Source of the DNA: Oceanobacillus kimchii X50
GTDB lineage: Bacteria > Bacillota > Bacilli > Bacillales > Amphibacillaceae
Reading direction: 5' to 3'
NCBI RefSeq assembly: GCF_000340475.1
Contig: NZ_CM001792.1
Coordinates: 953,425-1,017,424 of the forward strand
DNA: 64,000 nt
Below the pieces are notes generated by a model. It was not told where the DNA came from. It saw only the letters and a program-made list of their open reading frames with translations, and made no database searches. A program made the translations under genes and the position numbers. Below are positions 43,265-51,640 of this stretch, piece after piece. How positions within the stretch are numbered: position 1 is the first letter of the stretch; every line of letters starts with the position of its first letter.

Positions 43265-43385
43265 TACGTGCGATGTAATGCGCTCGAAGTTGTGGGAGCA
43301 AAACATGGGTAAGCCCCCTGGAATGCGGAGCATCCGGAGGCTCACCAGTCGCCGTAGGATAAGCGGAGTATATTTCTGAAGTATG
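43265..43385. repeat. Dispersed structured repeat with inverted end motif
   Basis: A GC-rich island in an AT-rich genome, ending in the inverted copy (43367-43382) of the CACTTCAGAAATATACT motif. Inside, AAGCCCCC...GGAGGCTC around ATGCGGAGCATCCGG can fold into a hairpin. I recall similar sequence dispersed in Bacillaceae genomes. It does not look coding. Confidence 0.55.
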
Positions 43386-43391
43386 CTTTTT

Positions 43392-43751
43392 CTAGTATCC
43401 TACTTCTACGGCAGCGTTTACGATATACATTAAATCATTTTCGTCCTCTGAATCTTCTAAAATAATACCACTTGAGGTAGTCATTCCTCCATCCGTAACA
43501 TCCACTTCTACCGTTCCATATGGGATGGTTTCTTTAATTTTACTAATATCTAAATTATCTCGATCAAGAGGGACTGCTATACGAACCGTTACTTTCATGT
43601 TTTCTAGACGGTTATCTGGTAGGCTTTTCTCAATTCCTGGCATGGAGTTTGACCAAATAGCATTTTGCACGGCTCTAGTCGCTGCTTTCGTTATATCTTG
43701 ACCGTGTACATCTATTCCCATCCCAGATTGAATAAAGAGTATCTTTTTCAT
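43392..43751 (-). CDS. Lin0512 family protein
   Basis: A 119-aa soluble protein with the family-defining GMGIDVHGQD motif near residue 10, then a dimerisation-like beta region (MKVTVRIAVPL, YGTVEVDVTDGGM). The family is conserved in a few Firmicutes and plants, with unknown function. AAAGGAG precedes its ATG. It is divergent from the PhnF-like regulator and the C-P lyase operon, separated by a dispersed repeat, so a role in phosphonate metabolism is possible but rests only on position. Confidence 0.8.
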   Translation of the reverse strand: MKKILFIQSGMGIDVHGQDITKAATRAVQNAIWSNSMPGIEKSLPDNRLENMKVTVRIAVPLDRDNLDISKIKETIPYGTVEVDVTDGGMTTSSGIILEDSEDENDLMYIVNAAVEVGY

Positions 43752-44190
43752 GATAAAACTCCTTTCATTGGAATATATATGACAATTCCCAAAAGACTAA
43801 AATAGTAAACTCCGAAATATATTAACCGATTTTCTCCTATTTTATAAAGCTGAATCAATTTCATAATTAATATATTTGGTATAAAATCCGAATGTTGTGC
43901 TGTTTGATTTCCATTGGAGACGGACGCTTTCCACAGGCACGGCTTCAGATAACTTGAAAAGAAGAACACTTTTCAAGTGGATCTTCAGCTCGTGCTGATC
44001 CTGCAGGAGTCGCCGTCTTTCATTAATCAAAGCCAAGTTATTATTATAACCCGAACATTATTATATAAATATTACAAAAATTTTCGTTTTTAAATTGAAT
44101 CTAGCACTTATGATATTGACTCAGCTATATAATTGTTTGTAGATTAGTCATACATGATACGATAAAATAGGTAACGAGAGGAGGAGTCTT
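43752..44190. other. Intergenic region between Lin0512 and phnF-like genes
   Basis: About 440 bases, including a 131-bp dispersed hairpin repeat at 43902-44032. The right part carries the phnF-like promoter region, where I see no certain operator. Confidence 0.5.
43902..44032. repeat. 131-bp dispersed hairpin element
   Basis: The outer arms TTTGATT...AATCAAAG and GACGG...CCGTC, and the central perfect stem ACTTGAAAAG/CTTTTCAAGT (43952-43978), make one long imperfect hairpin. Sequence such as CTGCAGGAGTCGCCGTC recurs in Bacillaceae genomes as far as I recall. It may be a non-autonomous MITE-like element. Confidence 0.65.
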
Positions 44191-44907
44191 TTGGAAAATA
44201 AAGAAATGCTGATTGTAGATGATCTCATGAATCAGATTAAACAAAAAAAGATACAACCAGGAGAAAAATTCCCCTCGGAAAATGCGTTAGCAGAAATGTA
44301 TAAAGTTCCAAGAATGACGGTTAGAAATGCATTTAATACTCTAGAAGAGAGGGGATTTATTCAGTCATCCCAAGGAAAGGGACGCTTTTTAAAAGGAAAA
44401 TTGGTTCAAATAAAGTTGCCTTTAACTGGAGATACTAGCTTCACAGAAAAAATGGAGCAGATGGGATATGATTTACAAACGAAAAATGTTTTGTTCAAAA
44501 AAATTGGCTATAATCAATCTGTATTTAATCGATTACATGCAAGTGAAAATGACAATGTCTATCAGGTTGTAAGATTACGTTATATTAATGGAGAAATTAT
44601 TGCAATTCACTATTCTTTTGTAAAAGAATCAACCGTTCCAAACATTATAGAAGAAGGACCAGAAATTTTATCTATGTTTCGTTTTTATAGACAACAAGGA
44701 ATTAAAAAGTTTACAAGTAGCAAATCAATTTTAAGTGTTACTTTTCCAACCTTAGAAGAACAACAATTATTGGAATGTAAAAGTATGATTCCATTAATTG
44801 TAGTAGAAACGGACTGCACAGATAAAGAAACCAATCAGATTTTAGAATATACGAAAATACTTTATAGAAGTGATACATTCAAATATGATATTTCTACTAT
44901 TCCATAA
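44191..44907 (+). CDS. GntR-family (HutC/UTRA) regulator, PhnF-like
   Basis: A 238-aa protein. Residues ~5-70 form a GntR winged helix (QIKQKKIQPGEKFPSENALA, VPRMTVRNAFNTLEERGFI). Residues ~90-235 form a UTRA ligand domain with VYQVVRLRYINGEIIAIHYSFV and QILEYTKILYRSD. TTG 44191 has GAGAGGAGGAG directly upstream. A terminator follows it, so it is transcribed separately from phnG onward. It most likely controls the phn operon, perhaps through the palindrome at 45031-45046. The effector is unknown. Confidence 0.88.
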   Translation: MENKEMLIVDDLMNQIKQKKIQPGEKFPSENALAEMYKVPRMTVRNAFNTLEERGFIQSSQGKGRFLKGKLVQIKLPLTGDTSFTEKMEQMGYDLQTKNVLFKKIGYNQSVFNRLHASENDNVYQVVRLRYINGEIIAIHYSFVKESTVPNIIEEGPEILSMFRFYRQQGIKKFTSSKSILSVTFPTLEEQQLLECKSMIPLIVVETDCTDKETNQILEYTKILYRSDTFKYDISTIP

Positions 44908-44948
44908 GCAGGGACCAATCTAATGTTAGAGATTGGTCCTTGCTTTTT
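44908..44948 (+). terminator. Terminator after the phnF-like gene
   Basis: Stem GGGACCAATCT/AGATTGGTCCT extended by GCA/TGC, followed by TTTTTT. Confidence 0.9.
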
Positions 44949-44996
44949 TATATCAACACTATGATCTTCAATGACACAAGCCATTTTGTATATTCC

Positions 44997-45024
44997 TTTA
45001 CATATACTTAACCACTTCTTAACA
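44997..45024 (+). promoter_or_regulatory. PHO box repeats (PhoP binding)
   Basis: TTTACA (44997), TTAACC (45008) and TTAACA (45019) repeat with an exact 11-base period, matching the TT(A/T/C)ACA direct-repeat pattern bound by PhoP. A weaker fourth repeat TAACTT starts at 45030. The block lies about 55 bases before phnG. Confidence 0.75.
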
Positions 45025-45030
45025 CACAAT

Positions 45031-45046
45031 AACTTGGCGACAAGTT
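45031..45046. promoter_or_regulatory. Probable operator for the PhnF-like regulator
   Basis: Perfect inverted repeat AACTTG-GCGA-CAAGTT, just downstream of the PHO repeats and before the phnG ribosome binding site. Confidence 0.5.
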
Positions 45047-45076
45047 AGGATTAATTTGTGAAGGAGGTTATGAAAA

Positions 45077-45502
45077 ATGAATCGGAAACGTAGAACTGAA
45101 ATTCTTATTCAGGGAGATGCGAGTTTAGTAGATAACCTTGCGGAAGAAATTAAAAAGAAATATCAATGGCAGGAATTTTCACCACCATCTTATAGTCTTA
45201 CGATGATGAAAATGCGTGAAACAGCACAACAGTCCCTATTTCATATCGGGGAAGTGCTTGTCACAGAGGCAAAGGTTGAGGTTAGTGGTCAAATAGGAGT
45301 TGGAATCATAGTTGGTATGAAAGATGACCTAGCGAATAATTTAGCCATTATTGATGCTGCATATAAAGCGAAATTGCCAGAAATCATTAATTGGAATGAA
45401 CTCCTGATTAAAGAAGAACAAAAAATTCATATGCAAAAAGTAAAAAAGCAGCAGGAATTACTCAAGACAAAAGTACATTTTGACACAATGGATGTTGAAT
45501 AA
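45077..45502 (+). CDS. phnG: C-P lyase core subunit PhnG
   Basis: A 141-aa PhnG-family protein (RKRRTEILIQGDASLVDNLAEEI at the start, then the conserved SLFHIGEVLVTEAKVEV and ANNLAIIDAAYKAKL). PhnG, H, I and J form the symmetric core complex that attaches methylphosphonate-type substrates to ribose via ATP and then cleaves the C-P bond. AAGGAGG precedes ATG 45077. It is the first gene of the phn operon, 25 bases before phnH. Confidence 0.93.
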   Translation: MNRKRRTEILIQGDASLVDNLAEEIKKKYQWQEFSPPSYSLTMMKMRETAQQSLFHIGEVLVTEAKVEVSGQIGVGIIVGMKDDLANNLAIIDAAYKAKLPEIINWNELLIKEEQKIHMQKVKKQQELLKTKVHFDTMDVE

Positions 45503-45526
45503 ATTCCTATATAAGGAGGGATTTTT

Positions 45527-46114
45527 ATGGTCACTAATTTTGTTCACGATACACAACACACATATCGGAAAATTCTTGATAGCATGTCGAAGCCGGGAAA
45601 AATTTCATCGGTAGAATTCAAACTTGAACATGAGTTGCATTGCTTCCCTGCTACATTCTTAGTTGCTTTAACATTATTTGATGCAGAGGTGAACTTTCAT
45701 GTAATAGCGAATGATACGAAGCTTGCGAATTTGCTGTCTCAATATACAGTTGCGACACAGGTACCAATTGAAAAAGCAGACTATATCATTGTCAAAAACA
45801 ATACAGACCCTGGAGATTTAATAAAAACGTTAAAAAAAGGTTGCGTCGGTACTTTATCCGACCCACATCAGTCTGCAACGTTAATGGTTGAACAACAAAA
45901 CATAATAGAAAATGGAAATCTTGAATTATCTGGTCCGGGAATTAAAGAAACACATAGCATTGGATTAGAAGTCTCTGAGGAATTTTGGTGGGAAAGAGAC
46001 GAAAAAATAAAAGAATATCCACTTGGAATAGATTTAATATTTACGGATCAAAATTCGAATATTGTCTGTATACCTAGAACGACAAAAGTACATAGGAGAG
46101 GGGCAGATAGATAA
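45527..46114 (+). CDS. phnH: C-P lyase core subunit PhnH
   Basis: A 195-aa PhnH-family protein. The N-terminus FVHDTQHTYRKILDSMSKPGKI, followed by LTLFDAEVNFHVI, GCVGTLSDPHQSATLMVEQQ and LSGPGIKETHSIGLEVS, is typical. PhnH resembles PLP-transferase folds without the cofactor and stabilises the PhnGHIJ core. AAGGAGG precedes ATG 45527, and the stop codon overlaps the phnI start by one base. Confidence 0.94.
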   Translation: MVTNFVHDTQHTYRKILDSMSKPGKISSVEFKLEHELHCFPATFLVALTLFDAEVNFHVIANDTKLANLLSQYTVATQVPIEKADYIIVKNNTDPGDLIKTLKKGCVGTLSDPHQSATLMVEQQNIIENGNLELSGPGIKETHSIGLEVSEEFWWERDEKIKEYPLGIDLIFTDQNSNIVCIPRTTKVHRRGADR

Positions 46115-47217
46115 TGGGGTATGTTGCTGTTAAAGGGGGCACAGAAGCAATAGAAGCCTCTATTGACCGTTTGAAATATGAACGGCTGAAAGAAAAAGCA
46201 ATCATCGAAGTGGAAACTATTTTGGCGACAATGCGACAACTTGTAGATCAGGTGATGTCGGAGGCAAGCTTATACAATCCATATTTAGCTGCACTGGCTA
46301 TCAAACAAGCTGAGGGCAGTATGGAAGAAGCTGTTTTCTTACTTCGTGCCCACCGTTCTACATTACCAAGACGTTATTATAGTAGAACAATAGAAACAGC
46401 GTCTATGTTCGTCGAAAGAAGAATATCAGCTAGCTTTAAAGATATTCCAGGCGGGCAAATTTTAGGAGCTACGTATGATTATACACATCGATTACTAGAC
46501 TTCAATTTAATCTATGAAACTAAAGCTGAAATAGAAAGATGGTTAGAACAATTTCAAGATGTGCAATTGGAAGACACCGACGAATTACTTTTCTTTCCGA
46601 AGGTAGTGGATTATTTAAGAGAGGAAGGATTATTCGAAACTTATCCGTTTGATGATCAACTACCAGATGACGTAACAAAGAGGAGCCTTTCCTTTCCTTC
46701 CTCACGTAGCGAAAGGTTGCAAGTATTGACTCGAGGACAGACGGGCGCAGTTACATCATTGGGTTATGCTTCTCTAAGAGGGTATGGTCAAGTTCATCCG
46801 ACAGTAGGGGAAGTTCGTGTAGGTTCTGTTCCGATTTATGTATCTCCTCTTCATGAAGCTGGAGAAGACAAAGATGAAGATTATTATATTGGTGAAATTA
46901 CGATCACAGAAGTTGAATCCTTCGTACCCGTAATGAAGGAGATAGATAAAAAAACGAAAGAACTACAGTTTGAAATTGGTTATGGGGCATGCTTTGGTCA
47001 GAATGAAACAAAAGCAATTGCAATGAGTATTCTCGATCAATGCTTGGAAAACAATCAGGCTCCTTATCCAACACATGATGAAGAATTTGTTTTACTTCAC
47101 ATTGATTCCGTTGAATCGACAGGTTTTATTTCTCATTTAAAACTTCCGCATTATGTTACGTTCCAATCAAAATTAGACAGTATTCGCAATGTGAAGAAGG
47201 GAGGAAATGAAACATGA
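46114..47217 (+). CDS. phnI: C-P lyase core subunit PhnI
   Basis: A 367-aa PhnI protein: GYVAVKGGTEAIEASI at the start, QVMSEASLYNPYLAALAIKQAEGSMEEAVFLLRAHRSTLPR, and GYASLRGYGQVHPTVGEVRVG in the second half. PhnI is the nucleosidase-like subunit that, with G, H and L, swaps adenine of ATP for the phosphonate to make phosphonoribosyl triphosphate. It is coupled to phnH and phnJ by 1- and 4-base overlaps. Confidence 0.95.
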   Translation: MGYVAVKGGTEAIEASIDRLKYERLKEKAIIEVETILATMRQLVDQVMSEASLYNPYLAALAIKQAEGSMEEAVFLLRAHRSTLPRRYYSRTIETASMFVERRISASFKDIPGGQILGATYDYTHRLLDFNLIYETKAEIERWLEQFQDVQLEDTDELLFFPKVVDYLREEGLFETYPFDDQLPDDVTKRSLSFPSSRSERLQVLTRGQTGAVTSLGYASLRGYGQVHPTVGEVRVGSVPIYVSPLHEAGEDKDEDYYIGEITITEVESFVPVMKEIDKKTKELQFEIGYGACFGQNETKAIAMSILDQCLENNQAPYPTHDEEFVLLHIDSVESTGFISHLKLPHYVTFQSKLDSIRNVKKGGNET

Positions 47218-48083
47218 TTCATCAAGAGACCCATTTTGCATTTTTGGATGAAAGTTCGAAAAAAGAAATACGGAGGGCAACGTTAAAAGCAGTTGCAATT
47301 CCAGGGTATCAAGTACCTTTCTCATCTCGAGAAATGCCAATAGGAAGAGGTTGGGGGACAGGTGGACTGCAGCTAACCCTTTCACTTGTTGGAAAAGAAG
47401 ATATTTTAAAGGTAATTGATCAAGGAGCAGATGAGTCGGTTAATGCAGTCAGTATTAAAAAACTTGTTCAATCAACTACCAATATTGAAGTAACGGAAAA
47501 AACACAAGACGCAACGCTTATACAATCTAGACATCGAATACCAGAAGTCCCACTAACGCCGAATCAAATACTTGTTTTACAAGTTCCAATGCCAGAGCCA
47601 TTAAGAGCATACGAATCGAAGGAAGCAATTACTAAAAATTTACACGCAGAACAAGAATATAGCGGAATTTGGATGATGTTATTTGAGCAAATCATTCGAT
47701 ATGGCAGACAAACGACAAATGCGGATCATCCTGTAATGGTAAATAATCATTACATTATGGCTCCAAGTCCAATTCCAAGATTTGATAATTCAAAGATGCA
47801 CCAATCAGAAGCATTAATTTTGCTAGGGGCTGGACGGGAAAAGAAAATATATGCTGTCCCACCATTTACACCAATCGAATCACTTGCATTTAATGATTAT
47901 CCTTTTGCAAAAGAAAATTTCACAGGTAAGCAATGTAAGCTTTGTGGAGCTAGCGATGTATTCCTAGATGAACTAGTTGATGAAAAAACACATGAAACCA
48001 TTTATCAATGTAATGATACAAGCTATTGTATTGAAAGACTCAACAATATGAATACCAAAGAGGTGGAATCGATTGATGTTTGA
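47214..48083 (+). CDS. phnJ: C-P lyase catalytic subunit PhnJ (radical SAM)
   Basis: A 289-aa protein. The four Cys of the iron-sulfur/radical site fall at 241, 244, 266 and 272, the same numbers as in the E. coli enzyme (QCKLCG, QCNDTSYC). The glycyl-radical-proposed segment AIPGYQVPFSSREMP is present near residue 30. PhnJ cleaves the C-P bond of 5-phosphoribosyl-1-phosphonate, giving the cyclic phosphate and an alkane. GAAGGGAGG precedes ATG 47214. It overlaps the phnK start by a few bases. Confidence 0.96.
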   Translation: MIHQETHFAFLDESSKKEIRRATLKAVAIPGYQVPFSSREMPIGRGWGTGGLQLTLSLVGKEDILKVIDQGADESVNAVSIKKLVQSTTNIEVTEKTQDATLIQSRHRIPEVPLTPNQILVLQVPMPEPLRAYESKEAITKNLHAEQEYSGIWMMLFEQIIRYGRQTTNADHPVMVNNHYIMAPSPIPRFDNSKMHQSEALILLGAGREKKIYAVPPFTPIESLAFNDYPFAKENFTGKQCKLCGASDVFLDELVDEKTHETIYQCNDTSYCIERLNNMNTKEVESIDV

Positions 48084-48915
48084 GAATCCAACACTCTCTA
48101 TTCAGAATTTAAATAAACAATTTGGTCCCGGTTGCGATCTTTGTATGAATCCTGAGACAAGAGTATTGAACCAAAATTATTGTCCAGAATGTGGAACGGT
48201 GTATGCTTGCCAAGATATTTCATTTGATTTGTTTCCAGGAGAGATCCTTGGCGTTGTGGGAGAAAGTGGAAGCGGCAAGTCTAGCCTGATGAAATGCATG
48301 TATTTCGATTCAGATGTGACATCTGGAGAAATGTATGTTGATCATAAAGATTTTCAAGGTCAAAATTTAGTTGATTTATCTGCTCAACAAAAACGGTATA
48401 TTCGTAATCATCATTATGGAATGGTTTATCAAAATCCAGCAAATGGACTAAAAATGGATTTTTCATCTATTGGAAATATTGCAGAAAAGCAAATTGCAGC
48501 AGGAAACCGGAATGTGAACCAAATGGAATCGACTGGAAAACGCCTGTTAGAAACGGTACATATTCCCACATTTCGAATGAAAGAAGAACCGAAATTTTTT
48601 TCTGGGGGAATGCAGCAACGCGTGCAAATTGCAAAAGCATTGTCAAATAATCCACCAGTATTATTTTTAGATGAAGTAACAACTGGATTAGACCTTTCTG
48701 TACAAGCAGATGTTCTAGATTTAATTAAAAATATTCAACTCGAATTTGGAATCAGTATGGTAGTGGTTTCTCATGATTTAGCTGTTATTCGAATGTTAGC
48801 AGACAGAACAATTGTGATGTTAAACGGGAAAATTATCGAACAAGGGTTAACTGATCAAATTTTAGAAGATCCTTTCCATGCTTATACACAACAGCTCGTC
48901 TATTCATTATTATAG
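48076..48915 (+). CDS. phnK: C-P lyase ATPase subunit PhnK with Cys-rich insertion
   Basis: A 279-aa ABC-type ATPase. Walker A GESGSGKSS near residue 66, the CFSGG-like FFSGGMQQRVQIAKA, and Walker B LFLDEVTTGLDLS. An extra segment at residues ~17-46 carries five Cys (20, 23, 36, 39, 45; CDLC...CPECGTVYAC) that E. coli PhnK lacks and that looks metal-binding. ATG 48076 has AGGTGG 9 bases upstream. PhnK docks on the PhnGHIJ core and, with PhnL, gates the active site by ATP hydrolysis. Confidence 0.93.
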   Translation: MFENPTLSIQNLNKQFGPGCDLCMNPETRVLNQNYCPECGTVYACQDISFDLFPGEILGVVGESGSGKSSLMKCMYFDSDVTSGEMYVDHKDFQGQNLVDLSAQQKRYIRNHHYGMVYQNPANGLKMDFSSIGNIAEKQIAAGNRNVNQMESTGKRLLETVHIPTFRMKEEPKFFSGGMQQRVQIAKALSNNPPVLFLDEVTTGLDLSVQADVLDLIKNIQLEFGISMVVVSHDLAVIRMLADRTIVMLNGKIIEQGLTDQILEDPFHAYTQQLVYSLL

Positions 48916-48928
48916 GAGGTTGTCTATA

Positions 48929-50110
48929 TTGTACGTAATTCACAATGGAAACATCATTATGGAAGACTCAATTTTATCTGGCCATGCAGTCCTTATTGAA
49001 GGGGACAGAATTAAAGATCTGGTTACGGAAGAAGAAGCTATTAAAATCTCGAATGTAGAATTTATTAATGCAAATGGAGGATTCATATCACCAGGGTTTA
49101 TTGACATTCATTCTGATTATATTGAATCTATTGTTTCTCCTAGACCTACTAGCATGATGGATATGGATATTAGTCTAAGAGAAGCAGAGAAAATATTAAT
49201 TAGTCATGGTATAACAACGATTTTTCATTCCCTTTCTTTTTATAAAAAAGATTTATTTACCCATAAGCCGATTCGGAATCCAGAAACTGTACAACAGTTA
49301 GTAGAATCAATTCATGAAACTCACGATCGTCCACATCTAATCAGGCACCGCCTGCATGCTAGATTTGAACTAGATAATATCGAGCAGATCGAACAACTCG
49401 TAGAAAATATTGAAAATGATAAGGTTCATCTGCTTTCTTTTATGGATCATACTCCAGGACAAGGCCAGTATCGTGATCTGGAGGTATTTAGTAAGACATT
49501 AAAAGGATATAGAAATTTATCGGATGAAGAAGTGAATGTCATTATACTAGAGCGAAAAAGTCGAGAACAAATGACATTAGAAAAAATAGCGGAAGTCGCA
49601 AAAATAGCTGATGACAAAGGAATTGCTGTTGCTTCACATGATGACGATAATGAAGAGAAATTAAAGCTTGTTCAATCATTTGGTACGACGATTAGTGAAT
49701 TTCCAATTACATTGAATGTTGCTAAAGAAGCAAAGAATCTAGGGTTACAAACAATTGTTGGAGCTCCAAACGTGCTTCTTGGTGGTTCTCATTCTGGAAA
49801 TCTATCTGCTATCGAAGCGATCCATGAAGACTCTGCAGATATATTATGTAGTGATTATTTTCCGGCTGCACTTTTATTGGCTGTTTTTCAATTACATGAA
49901 AAACATCAGAAAGAGCTTCATGAGATGTTTAAGATGGTTACGTTAAATCCAGCCAAAGCTGTACGAATGGATGAAGAACTGGGTTCTATAAAACCTGGGA
50001 AAAAAGCAGATATTTTAATCATTAATCAGATGGAAGATGGATATCCCATGTTAACAAAAACAATGGTCAACGGTTCATTAATTACCACTACCAATTATAG
50101 ATCCAACTAA
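48929..50110 (+). CDS. phnM: PhnM: alpha-D-ribose 1-methylphosphonate 5-triphosphate diphosphatase
   Basis: 393 aa from TTG 48929, which has AGGAGG 9 bases upstream; the frame is open farther left, but only inside phnK. Amidohydrolase-family motifs: PGFIDIHSDYIE (metal-binding HxD), HETHDRPHLIRHRLHARFEL, LLSFMDHTPGQGQY, AVASHDDDNEEK and ILCSDYFPAALLLAVFQL. It removes pyrophosphate from the ribosyl triphosphate intermediate before PhnJ acts. It follows phnK directly and precedes phnL by 14 bases. Confidence 0.94.
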   Translation: MYVIHNGNIIMEDSILSGHAVLIEGDRIKDLVTEEEAIKISNVEFINANGGFISPGFIDIHSDYIESIVSPRPTSMMDMDISLREAEKILISHGITTIFHSLSFYKKDLFTHKPIRNPETVQQLVESIHETHDRPHLIRHRLHARFELDNIEQIEQLVENIENDKVHLLSFMDHTPGQGQYRDLEVFSKTLKGYRNLSDEEVNVIILERKSREQMTLEKIAEVAKIADDKGIAVASHDDDNEEKLKLVQSFGTTISEFPITLNVAKEAKNLGLQTIVGAPNVLLGGSHSGNLSAIEAIHEDSADILCSDYFPAALLLAVFQLHEKHQKELHEMFKMVTLNPAKAVRMDEELGSIKPGKKADILIINQMEDGYPMLTKTMVNGSLITTTNYRSN

Positions 50111-50124
50111 AGTGAGGGGATAAC

Positions 50125-50844
50125 ATGGCATTATTAGAAGTGAGCGATTTTGGAAAACAGTTTATTAACCATCGTTTACAAGTTAAAAGACAAGCGGTAA
50201 ACAATATTCATTTTAAATTAGAAGAAGGACAATTTTTAGGGATTATCGGGAAAAGCGGCAGCGGGAAATCAACGATTTTAAAAAGTATTTATCGCACGTA
50301 TCTTCCAGATCAAGGGAATATTTATTTTGATTCCAACCATCTAGGGAAAATTGATATTACCAAAATATCAGAAAGAGAAATGATTTACTTGCGAAAATTT
50401 GAAATCAGTTATGTTTCTCAATTTTTAGATGTATTGCCACGTATTACTTGTCGGGAATTGGTAGAAAAATCTCTTCAAGAAATGGGTGTAGAACATGCTA
50501 TTGCCAAGGTTGAAGCAGAGTCTGCTCTTACCCATTTTGAGTTAGATGAAAAACTTTGGGATGTCTACCCCAATACATTTTCTGGTGGAGAGAAGCTGAG
50601 ATTGAATATTGCTATGGCTACGGTGAAACAACCTCGTCTTCTGTTATTGGATGAACCAACAGCGAGCCTTGATCAACAGTCTAAAATGAAGGTTCGTGAA
50701 GTAATTGAAAAGCTAAAGCATAGTGGAACCTCTCTTATTGGGATATTTCATGATATTGAGTTTATAGAAGGTCTTTGTGATTCTATTTTTAATATGAATG
50801 ATCATCAACCTGTAACAACGATAGGGAATACGTATGAAAGTTGA
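50125..50844 (+). CDS. phnL: C-P lyase ATPase subunit PhnL
   Basis: A 239-aa ABC-type ATPase with GKSGSGKSTILKSIYRTYLPDQG (Walker A), YVSQFLDVLPRITC (Q-loop with the LxVLPR feature of PhnL), TFSGGEKLRLNIA (signature) and LLLLDEPTASLD (Walker B). It works with PhnGHI in the nucleosidase-type first step and joins PhnK on the core complex. Its end overlaps the PHP gene by 11 bases. Confidence 0.94.
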   Translation: MALLEVSDFGKQFINHRLQVKRQAVNNIHFKLEEGQFLGIIGKSGSGKSTILKSIYRTYLPDQGNIYFDSNHLGKIDITKISEREMIYLRKFEISYVSQFLDVLPRITCRELVEKSLQEMGVEHAIAKVEAESALTHFELDEKLWDVYPNTFSGGEKLRLNIAMATVKQPRLLLLDEPTASLDQQSKMKVREVIEKLKHSGTSLIGIFHDIEFIEGLCDSIFNMNDHQPVTTIGNTYES

Positions 50845-51640
50845 TTTACATGTTCACAGTCATTACTCAGACGGTTCAAATGCTGTAAGTGAAGTAATGA
50901 AGCAGGCTAAGAAAAATGGTGTTACTCATCTTAGTTTTGTTGATCATGATACAGTTGACGGTTGGCTAGATATTCAGCGACAAGCTAATCATTTTGATAT
51001 TAATGTGATTCCTGGCATTGAAATATCTGCTTATGATTTTAAGCGGGAACGTAAGGTGCATATTCTTGGATATAATTACAAGCAAGAAGCAAATCACATA
51101 CGAAATATATGTAATCCACTGTTACATCGCAGAAATGATCATTCACTTTGGCAAATTAGAAAAATTAACGAATTAGGTTATCAAATCGATGAACAAGTTA
51201 TTAAGCAAAAAGCTTTGCCTAGTAATACGATTTATAAACAACACATCATGGATGAATTGACAAAGGCCCCTTATGATTCGATGGAATATAGAAATCTTTA
51301 TCAGCAGCTTTTTAAACATAATGGCGTAGCTGCAGGAGATATTGTATATATAGATGCTTTTGATGCAGTAGAAGCCATTGTTAAAGATGGAGGCATTGCA
51401 GTTGTTGCACATCCTGGTCAATTGGAATCTTATGACTTGATTCCAGAATTAGTAGAAGTCGGCCTTGGTGGATTAGAAAGAAATCATCCAGATCATACGG
51501 GAAGAGACCATGATAAAGTAGAGACTTTAGCGGAAGAACTAGATTTATTAATGACAGGGGGCACGGATTACCATGGTGGATTCGGTACTCCTATTCAGCT
51601 CGGTGAAATAACAAGTCCAATAAATAAATTATTGGTATAG
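50834..51640 (+). CDS. PHP-family phosphoesterase, probable PhnPP cyclic phosphate dihydrolase
   Basis: A 268-aa PHP domain protein with VDLHVHSHYSDGSN (HxH metal site), FVDHDTVDGW, PGIEISAYD, VVAHPGQL and LMTGGTDYHGGFG. In the place where phnP and phnN stand in E. coli, this operon has a PHP gene. The PHP enzyme PhnPP of Eggerthella lenta hydrolyses 5-phosphoribosyl 1,2-cyclic phosphate to ribose 5-phosphate and phosphate. The same role here would remove the need for PhnP and PhnN, neither of which is seen. The family call is firm; the substrate is inferred. Confidence 0.8.
   Translation: MKVDLHVHSHYSDGSNAVSEVMKQAKKNGVTHLSFVDHDTVDGWLDIQRQANHFDINVIPGIEISAYDFKRERKVHILGYNYKQEANHIRNICNPLLHRRNDHSLWQIRKINELGYQIDEQVIKQKALPSNTIYKQHIMDELTKAPYDSMEYRNLYQQLFKHNGVAAGDIVYIDAFDAVEAIVKDGGIAVVAHPGQLESYDLIPELVEVGLGGLERNHPDHTGRDHDKVETLAEELDLLMTGGTDYHGGFGTPIQLGEITSPINKLLV

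Noticed and set aside
43748..44036. Two minus-strand reading frames (73 and 64 codons) upstream of the Lin0512 gene
   Set aside because: They are translations of the dispersed foldback repeat; peptides of this type recur wherever the repeat does.
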